From positions 186,001 to 250,000 of the forward strand of contig JARGSG010000211.1 of assembly GCA_030374805.1 (NCBI GenBank): DNA of 64,000 nucleotides, read 5' to 3'. Numbering within the stretch: the stretch's first letter is position 1; every line of letters begins with the position of its first letter. This document shows positions 46,010-54,080 of the stretch, piece by piece. The position numbers and the translations under genes were made by a program. Source of the DNA: Gracilaria gracilis. Its lineage: Eukaryota; Rhodophyta; Florideophyceae; Gracilariales; Gracilariaceae. The notes beneath the pieces were generated by a model. That model saw only the letters and a program-made list of their open reading frames with translations, was not told the origin of the DNA and did no database searches.

Positions 46010-46790
46010 CTATTCGTTCGCGCAGATATATGCGAAATGTAGGATTGAGATAGAGCACTTCCAGATATGAGCGCAGCGAATGTGAAAGCGTATTGAGGAC
46101 ATAGACTGATTATGTGCCTTGTGAGCAAGCGCTGATAATCGAATATCATAGCGATCCATGGAAAAGGCGAGCTCGAGCTCCGCCTGCTGCAAATCCCTCT
46201 TCAGCGATGAAATGGCGACGAGCGTTCCGGTAGGTGAAATGGAGTCGAACAAGTGTGAAATGTGGCTCACAGTTTGACACGAAGAGTATGTACAGACAGC
46301 GGCTACGAGGCGGCCGCAATCGTTGACCGAATTATGCCAGCGCATTACAATACTAGGCGGGCAGCTCTCCGGGTCACGGTAATCGGCCACGGGCTTGCAG
46401 TTAAGCAAGGCCACGTCCAGCGTCTTGGTCAGAATGGTGACATCGGCGCCGAGGCAATAGGCAGCCGCCTGCCACGGGAACGCGTACGCATCGCCCTTGA
46501 GCCATGGGCGCACGGGCGTGTGCAAAGCAGTTTAAGCTTGCAGTTGAGCGTACGACAGCCCTGTCCGCGATCGTGCACGACGAAGAACGGCTCCCAGCCC
46601 GTCGATCGCTGTACATTGATGCACATGCCGTTGCACGTTTGGGAGCTGGGCGATGATTGTCAATATTGCTGCAGAAGCCAATTAAAGCAATGCTGCTTTC
46701 TATGCAGCAATTTAAGTCGTCAGAAAAAAGGAACATGTACTGCCCCACAAACTCAAGAAGCAGTTGATACTTGCTACGAATCCTCACCTT
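46010..46790 (-). pseudogene. Unrecognised ORF upstream of FBPase
   Basis: Two overlapping minus-strand frames join near 46520. The first has GWEPFFVVHDRGQGCRTLNC, the second WLKGDAYAFPWQAAAYCLGA, then DVALLNCKPVADYRDPESC and a helix-rich end. Cys-rich and globular-looking rather than low-complexity. I do not recognise a family. It lies on the same strand just upstream of the FBPase leader and just downstream of the Myb-like ORF. Confidence 0.3.
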
Positions 46791-47712
46791 CGGTACCTAC
46801 TGCAGTTTTTTTTGTCAACGTTTCAATAAGGCCAAGCATTTGCTTCCTTTCCATTCGTGCCAACTCCCTCTCTTCTCTCTCGATAGCAATTCGTTCTTCT
46901 TCCCGCTCCATTCTACGATTTGTTTCTTTCTGTAGGGCCTCGAATCACTCCAATTCTTTTTTATTTGTATATTGCTCAATCTTCAAACGTTCACGTTCGA
47001 TATCCATTCGCTTCTCTTCTGCTTCCTTGCGTTATTTTCCGTGCTCTAAAAGCAGAGACGTAAAATCATCATGAAACCGCGAAAGTTGGGTATACTGCCT
47101 TTGCTTCTTGCGCTTAGATCTCGAGGAACGTTCTTCTTCGCTCACACTTTCCGATAATCCTCGTTTAAGCGCCTGTTCGCGAATTCGCTCACTTGCTGCG
47201 ATTTACTTCTTCTCTTTATTAAGCTGGGCTGCTTTTTCTAACCGGTTCGCTTCGGCTTTCTCGTCTATTTCGAGTATCAGGTCATCTAAGTGAGCCTGTT
47301 TTTCTCCATATTTTTCAGCGATGCCGGTTGCGGACTCGTTGTTTTTCACCTCTGCTCTTCGAAGAGCTATAAGGCGTTTGAAACGATCGTTTATAGTTTC
47401 TGGAGACGGCTTGTGAATGCATTGAAATACTGCTGGAGGTACCAGCTTCATAAAAGTGGACAAAACTTTGTCGAACAAAGTTTGTGTCTGTCCCCACGCA
47501 GGTACATGCGCATCTGCATCGCAAACGGCTCGAAGTAAAAAGAGATCAAATATCTCTGTAAAACGAAATAGAAGAGTTTTGGGAGTGTTGTTTGTTTTTG
47601 AAGATGGTTGTTGCGTATTGGAGGAAGCTGATGGGGAAGGATTAGCTGCGTCTGTTTCTTCGCTTCGTCCTGGCGATTGATGAAATTGTTCTGGGTGATT
47701 GGGGGCTGTCAT
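46774..47712 (-). pseudogene. Harbinger Myb/SANT-like DNA-binding ORF
   Basis: One frame of 312 codons from an ATG at 47712 to a TAG at 46774, with TAA at 47203 and 47032 and TGA at 46945 but no shift. After a Ser/Asn-rich start comes a trihelix/Myb-like domain: FDLFLLRAVCDADAHVPAWG, then LFDKVLSTFMK and INDRFKRLIALRR. The rest is a charged coiled coil (NRRMEREEERIAIEREEREL). PIF/Harbinger elements usually encode a Myb-like protein that brings the transposase to the ends; the position next to the right end fits. Confidence 0.6.
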
Positions 47713-47780
47713 ACTGAAGAAAAGCAGGTGCAGGCTGAAGGGAAAGCTATTCTGTTGCTTTCGAGTTGTACCACAACCTT

Positions 47781-47806
47781 CTCGTAGGAATCGCGATTCC
47801 TACGAG
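47781..47806. repeat. 26-bp perfect palindrome near the Harbinger right end
   Basis: CTCGTAGGAATCG is followed immediately by its exact complement. It lies about 110 bp inside the right terminal repeat and about 70 bp upstream of the Myb-like start codon, so it could be a protein-binding site or part of its promoter. Confidence 0.8.
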
Positions 47807-47879
47807 ATTTCGTACGCGTTTCTCGTATACTTCGTACCCACGAAGGACAAGTAGGCATCGTGTCACTTCTGGCTACCAT

Positions 47880-47915
47880 ATTTCTACGACAATTTCCTTT
47901 GCGTAAAGTCTCTAG
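47880..47915 (-). repeat. Right terminal inverted repeat of the Harbinger element, inner part
   Basis: The complement reads CTAGAGACTTTACGC and continues about 20 bp with matches to the left end. It stops at the CTAG (47912-47915) where the piggyBac-like element entered. Confidence 0.65.
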
Positions 47916-47930
47916 TGTCTATTTGACAAC

Positions 47931-47968
47931 TGACCTCATATGAGGTCAAATGACCTCATATGAGGTCA
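47931..47968. repeat. Two copies of an 18-bp palindrome, piggyBac left end
   Basis: TGACCTCATATGAGGTCA at 47931-47948 and 47951-47968, separated by two bases. The same word recurs at 50724-50741 near the right end. Likely subterminal binding sites of the transposase. Confidence 0.8.
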
Positions 47969-48130
47969 GTTTTTACTCACATAAATTTTAAGTAAAAGTT
48001 TTCACTTTTTAAAAAAAAAACACTTCGTCCTCACCTCCGTCGTCCTCCCTTTGATGGCGTTAACCAAAGTCGCCCATGACATGTACACAGCAACCAAGCT
48101 GGAGCATTTTTTCACAAACGTCAACACAAT

Positions 48131-50230
48131 ATGTACACAATGGCCCCGTCAACAGACCCTCGTCGTACCGTTGGTAACAAAGTCCACAGTCGTGCCCGCC
48201 TTGTAGTTTGTGAGTCGGAAAGCAAACGCTACTTTGGATCTCTTTGGAAGACGAAAACTGTCCCTGGAACAGTGACAAAAGTTGACATTCGACTCGTCAA
48301 CGGCCGAAACTGTACATTTCTCACTATTCGGTTTGACCTCCCAAACCGCCAAAAAGAGTGTACTCTTCCTCTTTGCAGTGTAAAGGTTGGTGATGGTCTC
48401 CTTAACAGTCCACAAACTGATAATGTTGACACAGCAATTGTACCACCGTTACCGGCCCAAAATGTTGACAATCAGCCGAATGAAGGAGAACAACTGCAAA
48501 ATTTGCAGGAGGCGGATCCCGTTTCACAAGCACCCCCTTCCGACCAGTCAGTGACTGTGCATGATCGTGCGTGGAACACGGAGGCAATTTGTAGCCCTAT
48601 CAATGGATGCATGCAATTGCAGCCGTGGAAGGTTATTGGCCCAGCCGGAGATTTTATCTCACCACGTCATTGCCCAAGTACGATGACATTCATTGACTAT
48701 TTTTTATGGATGTTCCCCATTGGACATCTGAAGACTATTGTGGAGAAGACGAACAAGAACTTGGAAAATGATGGTGCCTCTTCGACGAGTGGTGGAGAGC
48801 TTTTAAGGTTCTTTGGCGTGATGGTTTTAATAAGCAGGCTGGAGTTTTCCAATAGAAGAGATCTTTGGGGTTCAAAACCAGCATCCAGGTTTATGTCTCA
48901 GCCTGTGATTGGTGAAGCAATGTCCCGAAATAGGTTTGAAACTCTAAGGCGTTGTATTTGTTTCAGTGGTAACGCTGCTCAAGAGGATTATGGCACGGCT
49001 CGCTGGAATTTAGTCACTGATTTCGTGAAAGCCATCAATGATCACCGCCGTTCTTTCGTGACACCTTCACATGCTTTATGCGTTGATGAGAGTATGTCAC
49101 GCTGGTATGGGCTGGGGGGAGACTGGATTGATGTGGGGCTTCCACATTATACCGCGCTGGATCGAAAACCAGAAAACGGGTTGGAAATGAAAACCGTTTG
49201 TTGCGGAAGAAGTGGTATCATGCTAAATATTGAGCTCAATATGGGATCTGAAGCCCCTGATCAGGATTTTGATGCAGAACATACTCATGGAACTGCTATT
49301 TTACTTCGATTAGTCCAGCCATGGTTTGGGTCTGGACGCCATGTCTGTGCAGATTCTTTTTTTGCATCGGTGAAAACAGCTAATGCTCTTTTGGAAAAAG
49401 GACTGCGCTTTACTGGGGTTATCAAGAATGCAACACGTCAATTTCCTATGAAGCATTTATCAGAGAAGACCTTAGAGAATCGTGGAGATTTTGTTTCAAT
49501 GATTTCGAAGGGGAACGGTTTGAATACTGATCTAATGGCGGTAATGTGGGTCGATAGGGAACGAAGGTACTTTATATCAACATGCAACACGGTGAACCCT
49601 GGAAACCCAATAATGCGACAAAGATGGAGACGACAAGGAAATGTTTCAAGGAAAGTTGAACTTGAAGTACCGATACCAGAGGTTTGTGAGGAATACTATA
49701 AAACGTGTTCAATGATTGACAGACACAACAGATGCCGCCAAGATGAATTAAAACTGGAGAAGAAAATCGAGGTCAAAGATTGGTCGTTCCGTGTGAATTC
49801 ATCTTTATTATCCATTTGTATGGTTGATGCGTGGATGCTTTACAAAGCTGGTAATGGTATGCGAAAGTTATTATCTCCATATAACTTCTATTCAAAGTTG
49901 GCTGACGAGCTTATCACTAATACGTGGGACCGGACCGCTTTGATGACTCGAGATGAAGAACATATGGAAATAGAAGATGATATTCCGAAACCTGCAGGAA
50001 CTGGTGTGCATCTTATGCAGACTAATCGCAAGAGAAAAACTAAGGATGGAATGATTACGAAGTCTTCATATCAAGGACGATGCAAAGTGTGCAAAGGGAA
50101 TATGAAGTCTAAGTTTTTATGTTCTGAATGCTATATATCTTTGAAATCTGAAGTGTATTTATGTCACACTGGTACAGGAAGGGACTGCTTTAAGAACCAC
50201 ATTGAGTTTCGTCACGGTGTTAAAAAGTAA
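48131..50230 (+). CDS. piggyBac-like transposase (DDE_Tnp_1_7)
   Basis: 699 codons from an ATG at 48131, uninterrupted. After a basic and acidic N-terminal third, the catalytic region starts with LRFFGVMVLISRLEFSNRRD and MSRNRFETLRRCICFS. First Asp in ALCVDESMSRWYG, second in RHVCADSFFASVKTANALLE, third in TCSMIDRHNRCRQDEL, the piggyBac order. The last ~50 residues are a Cys/His-rich finger (CKVCKGNMKSKFLCSECY, then C and H), as in piggyBac RING-like C-terminal domains that bind the ends. Length and integrity suggest it could be active, or was until recently. Confidence 0.88.
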   Translation: MYTMAPSTDPRRTVGNKVHSRARLVVCESESKRYFGSLWKTKTVPGTVTKVDIRLVNGRNCTFLTIRFDLPNRQKECTLPLCSVKVGDGLLNSPQTDNVDTAIVPPLPAQNVDNQPNEGEQLQNLQEADPVSQAPPSDQSVTVHDRAWNTEAICSPINGCMQLQPWKVIGPAGDFISPRHCPSTMTFIDYFLWMFPIGHLKTIVEKTNKNLENDGASSTSGGELLRFFGVMVLISRLEFSNRRDLWGSKPASRFMSQPVIGEAMSRNRFETLRRCICFSGNAAQEDYGTARWNLVTDFVKAINDHRRSFVTPSHALCVDESMSRWYGLGGDWIDVGLPHYTALDRKPENGLEMKTVCCGRSGIMLNIELNMGSEAPDQDFDAEHTHGTAILLRLVQPWFGSGRHVCADSFFASVKTANALLEKGLRFTGVIKNATRQFPMKHLSEKTLENRGDFVSMISKGNGLNTDLMAVMWVDRERRYFISTCNTVNPGNPIMRQRWRRQGNVSRKVELEVPIPEVCEEYYKTCSMIDRHNRCRQDELKLEKKIEVKDWSFRVNSSLLSICMVDAWMLYKAGNGMRKLLSPYNFYSKLADELITNTWDRTALMTRDEEHMEIEDDIPKPAGTGVHLMQTNRKRKTKDGMITKSSYQGRCKVCKGNMKSKFLCSECYISLKSEVYLCHTGTGRDCFKNHIEFRHGVKK

Positions 50231-50723
50231 TTGAAGCACATCTGTTGTCAACAACAACGTCAACATAGAAGTAAACAAGCGCTGATATTGAATAAAAACA
50301 CATAAAGAATCACATTATCAACAAGTGTTCATTTTCCTTAAGCCCCCTACTAATTCAATCCGCGTTATTGAACATGCTAAATAATGTTTACACTCTGACG
50401 AAACTGCCCCTTTAACAGATGTCACCTTGTTCTGTCTGTTGTTCAAGTGGGTGTTGAAAACGTTCTTAGTGTAAACATATTACTAGAATTAGTCGAGCTC
50501 CATAAGGAGTTTTCGAGTTTTAATAAACTCAGCGAGGTTTGAACTCACGTTTAATTTGCTCACATAGGATATCTTATCCACTGAGCTGTGATTACTGGCC
50601 TTTTTGCCCTACAGACTACTACTTAAACGACTGTTCAAGGACTTTTCAAATTTTGAAATTTGAAAAGTCCGCATTATAGGTCCGGAATGTAATTTTTTGG
50701 TTTATTTTACTCTCTCAACGGGC
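50231..50723. other. 3' region of the piggyBac-like element with a tRNA-like segment
   Basis: No gene. On the minus strand, AGCTCAGTGGATAAG (about 50572-50586) and GAGTTCAAACC (about 50535-50545) resemble the A and B boxes of a tRNA gene at normal spacing, with a five-pair T-stem. The D- and acceptor stems do not pair, so this is at best a degenerate tRNA or SINE head. Confidence 0.35.
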
Positions 50724-50765
50724 TGACCTCATATGAGGTCAACTCGTTGGTCCGATAGACACTAG

Positions 50766-50813
50766 TAGGTGCAATTCACCTACACTTGGTGCCAGTATCA
50801 CCTTCATGCACCC
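50766..50813 (-). repeat. Right terminal inverted repeat of the Harbinger element, outer part
   Basis: Joined to 47880-47915 it continues the match to the left end with GGTGAATTGCACCTAC and ATGAAGGTGA on the complement. The outermost bases read GGGTGC on the complement against GGGCG on the left. Confidence 0.55.
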
Positions 50814-52446
50814 AAATAACCTGCTTTGTGTCCCATTCACCTATGAATGCACTCACATTTCCACGAAACTTAAGGGATTCAATTAAAATATTACATAAAA
50901 AATTACAAATTGTCTTCTTCAGTATTGAAGAAACGAACGCTATCACATGAACTCCATCCAGAGGCGGCTGCCCCAGGGCGCACTATCTAGATACTCTCTC
51001 TCTCTCTCATTTATGAAACGCGTACGTGAATTACTCGTACGCGGGGGTATGCTAAGAACCCCAGCAACCTATAATGACCGACTAAATGCGCTCTTGCCGC
51101 AGTCCGGCCGCCGGCAGGCATGCGTCGCATATGGCACGCTTTTCGCAGCGCCCTGGAAACTCTTTTACGTAAGGACAGTTTGGGTACGCTGTTGTTAGCG
51201 CACCAGCCTGGTATGGATACGTAGCAATCGCTGCATGAGCGCAAACAGCTCACCCGCACCGCATCGCACACGGTTCGTCTCAGCTTGCGCATAAACTGAC
51301 GGCTAATGTGCTGTACAAGGGTACTTCGAATATTCGAAACGACAGCGCGCAAAACCACATGCCAAATGAGTGTTATAGAAGCCAAAGTATACTTGTCCCG
51401 TGTGAAGGGACTGGATTCAGTTTAGACACCGCTGCCGAAAGCAGCAGCTTGTCCTAGATTATGTTAAACCACATCTGCTCACTTTTTCGAATGACTTGCT
51501 TTTGCATGAACTGCTTCAGTTCTTTGATTTAGAATGATTCTTCTTCGAATTGCTTGTCCCAGACTGTGCCGAAGTGCGATTTTTATCTGGTGATCGTGTT
51601 TTATTCTTATGTCTAAGAGTGTTGGGAGCGCCAGAAGCGGCTCCCACACTCTCGATTCCTGAATTTTTTTCGCTATGCGTTGGTCGAACGTCCACCATGT
51701 CACACGGGCCTAGGAAATGTGGATTATATAACACAGACGAAGTGCATGAGGGATTATGGCAATCAACCTTCTTTTGTCCAGAATATGGCTGTCCGTTGCT
51801 ACCATGGCTTTCTCCAACGGATATGATTGTGCACATGATGTTGAACATAAGTTTAGAACGAAGAAGACAGGAGCGGAGGTGACTCACACTTGCATGTCTT
51901 ACGTCGCAACAGTTTGCCTGATAGATATTCTTCGTTTGAACATTCAAGGCCTTTTGGTACAGAGTGAATGTTGCAATCACATGGTTTGGATGACGAATTG
52001 CTCAAAAGGTAAACTGGTTTTCATTGGTCATGACGAGCAAATTTGTTTGCAGCGACTGGTGAACACGAAGCTGGGAGCATGTGCGTAGCTAACGTTCCCC
52101 TTGGTAGCATGACGTTGTTGCATTGTGGTGCCTCTCATCTCGTGTTTAGTTTTCCGAAATGCACGTTACTATGAGGGAGGCAGACGAAGGTTTACAGTAA
52201 CCCTTTTACTCTCCCTGCGACGTGTAAATTACATTTGTATGAAACTATTAGAACATGAGTAGGACAAGCGCTTCTAGTTGCCAAGATGGTGCGACGTCCG
52301 CTGCCACAACTGTGGTGCGTCTGTGTTGCGGTCCGTCTCTCTGACCAACGTTTCCGACTTCCGTTCTCGCTTGCATCCTGCTCATATGCCCCACGCCTAA
52401 TTGTGCCCAAAGCTTTTGCGCAAGCTGGATCGCATGCGTGAAAGCC
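50814..52446. other. Intergenic region with a weak minus-strand ORF
   Basis: No recognised gene. A minus-strand frame at 51980-51516 has a Cys-containing middle (VDCHNPSCTSSVLYNPHF) and a Ser/Lys/Asn-rich tail of about 50 residues; it starts with GTG and overlaps another open frame, so its reality is doubtful. Confidence 0.3.
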
Positions 52447-53214
52447 ATGGAGATTATCTTCAAATGTGACTCTGTAGACAGGAACAATCAGTTTATTGAA
52501 GCGAATGTGACCTATAGAGACTCAGGTAATCGATTCTTCATTGGAAAAACTTCAGCCGTGTATGCCCATGAAATCAATGCCGAAAACCTTTCTTCGATGA
52601 TTACCGATCCCGTGTTGATCCCTGAAGAACATATTTTTCCACTTTATGAACACGGCATAACTGTTGTATCGGAGGCTCACACCGAAGGGCGGTGGTTGAA
52701 GACACCAAACCTTAGTGGTTACGACCCAAACTGGAAAACGGATACAATACCTGCAACATTTTTGCAAGAGGTGAAGATCTTAGAGGAGGTATCGAAATCA
52801 CCACACCCGAACATAATGGGGTATTACGGGTGCATTGTGAAAGGTGATCGAATAGTAGAGATTAGTTTAGAAAAGTGTGAGGAAACGTTATACGACAGGA
52901 CGTGGATGAGAAGGCAAGCGGTGGACAAGGAAGCTGTGATGAGAAGCATTCGTAGCGCCGTGCAGCATCTGCATTCGATGAACTTCTGTCATAATGACGT
53001 TAGTCTAAACAACATCATGTTTCGTGAAGACGGTAGTGTGGCACTTATTGATTTTGACTCATGTCGGCGAAATGGAGAGAAAATGGGGAGCAAGAAAGGA
53101 ACTCCGGGCGTTTGTAATATCAACGCTACAATTTCAAGTTTCGAGAATGACCTATACAGTCTACGAAGAGTGAACGAATACCTGGAGACCGGTAGGCTTC
53201 CCAAATGGTCTTGA
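52447..53214 (+). CDS. Atypical protein kinase-like protein
   Basis: 255 residues from the first in-frame ATG (52447). It has a kinase fold: HRD is replaced by CHNDVSLNNIMF (catalytic Asp and Asn present) and DFG by LIDFDSCR (metal-binding Asp present). FLQEVKILEEVSKSPHPNI is the helix-C region with a candidate Glu, and NIMGYYGCIV follows as in true kinases. The 'H-ND-x-x-x-NIM ... IDFDSC' style is that of small fungal/algal kinase-like proteins. The Gly-rich loop is not obvious and the C-lobe is short, ending soon after NDLYSLRRVNEYLETGRLP. Substrate unknown; activity possible but unproven. Confidence 0.65.
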   Translation: MEIIFKCDSVDRNNQFIEANVTYRDSGNRFFIGKTSAVYAHEINAENLSSMITDPVLIPEEHIFPLYEHGITVVSEAHTEGRWLKTPNLSGYDPNWKTDTIPATFLQEVKILEEVSKSPHPNIMGYYGCIVKGDRIVEISLEKCEETLYDRTWMRRQAVDKEAVMRSIRSAVQHLHSMNFCHNDVSLNNIMFREDGSVALIDFDSCRRNGEKMGSKKGTPGVCNINATISSFENDLYSLRRVNEYLETGRLPKWS

Positions 53215-54080
53215 AGCCCCAGGCGTACTTACGATTGGGTACTTACGATTGGGCACTCTGGAATGGGCATATCTACCTGGGACTACGAAAGCAAGCCGTT
53301 TGCTTACCCACACGCATACGGGCCACTCGCAGTTGTCTAATTGCTCCACCAGTCCGCGCCGTTTGTCCAAGACCGTCTTGCAGGTGCCGCAGCCCGTTCG
53401 TGCAGGACACCGTATGGTAAAACTACGGCTGAGGACATCGAAGCTTTACAGCATTCCATGTTGCTGGGCTTACGTTGAGAACGATGTAATCCATTAGGGG
53501 AGTAGCTTTGCTATACTGCGGGTTCTTTTGCTTTGGCAAGCGGATTGAATTTGATCAGCATCTATCGAGTCGTCCGTCACCATTCGCTTACTTCCATCAA
53601 CTCTTGTTCAGTTACCTCTATGAGCCCATCCGCAAAAGACGCAGATATAAAGAGAAAAGGACAAACTTATTGTAGCAGTTACGGAAGGTTAAGGTTGTAT
53701 GTAGCCCTCCTTGTAGCCCTCCGCAGGTGCATTACGTGTCCTCGTGCTCTCCGTGCAGGCGTTTCCGGCTACAGGTATCCATTTGCATTACCTCGATGGC
53801 ACTTCGGTGCCATAACCGTGGCAGTGACGAAGAAAAGCGGCAATTCATCAACGTTCATGCAAGAAGATATTTGATTTGAGCTTGCGCCTTAGCCGTCAGT
53901 TTTATTGGCTACTGTCATCAGGCTCACTGACTTCAACTTCTCTCTGTCGTCCACGATAGAACTAGTATTGCTTTGTTACACTTTACAAATGTACCGTCGG
54001 TACTACCGACGGTACCGACTCGGTACTGTATGTTTGAGCATTTGCTTTGTTCGTTTGATCGTTTTGCTGATGTGACCCCA
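53215..54080. other. Intergenic region
   Basis: No gene recognised. Just past the kinase stop a GTACTTACGATTGG unit is duplicated in tandem. Near the right edge lies a perfect hairpin (see 53992-54014). Confidence 0.4.
53992..54014. repeat. Perfect 11-bp inverted repeat behind the membrane-protein gene
   Basis: TACCGTCGGTA, one base, then TACCGACGGTA. It is 67-89 bp past the stop codon of the minus-strand gene at 54081-55607, so it would lie in its 3' untranslated region. Confidence 0.75.

Larger units (their letters stand above)
47916..50761 (+). mobile_element. piggyBac-like transposon flanked by CTAG
   Basis: 2846 bp with TGTCTAT at the left end and its complement ATAGACA at the right. 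CTAG lies directly outside both ends (47912-47915, 50762-50765). The 18-bp palindrome TGACCTCATATGAGGTCA sits inside both ends: two copies at left (47931-47948, 47951-47968), one at right (50724-50741). piggyBac elements normally duplicate TTAA, so CTAG is atypical. Joining the flanks restores the Harbinger terminal repeat, which supports these boundaries. Confidence 0.75.
40889..50813. mobile_element. PIF/Harbinger element with gene-derived cargo, interrupted by piggyBac
   Basis: Left end and right end match as inverted repeats. Left 40932-40969 against the complement of 47880-47915 gives about 29 of 38 identical, including TAGAGACTTTACGC. If the piggyBac-like insertion (47916-50761 plus one CTAG) is removed, the match extends outward into 50766-50813, through GGTG-AATT-CA-TAC and GAAGGTGA blocks. 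The transposase begins about 220 bp inside the left end and a Myb/SANT-like ORF about 200 bp inside the right end, the standard two-gene layout. About 4.5 kb between them is not Harbinger sequence. The 3-bp target duplication could not be fixed, so the exact ends are uncertain. Confidence 0.65.

Noticed and set aside
40931-47916. AGT as a 3-bp target duplication of the Harbinger element
   Set aside because: AGT flanks the inner repeat match on both sides, but removing the piggyBac insertion extends the repeat outward, so these bases are internal.
47916-50761. TTAA target duplication for the piggyBac-like element
   Set aside because: TTAA words near 48057 and in the 3' region do not pair with matching termini, whereas CTAG flanks matching TGTCTAT ends and rebuilds the Harbinger repeat.
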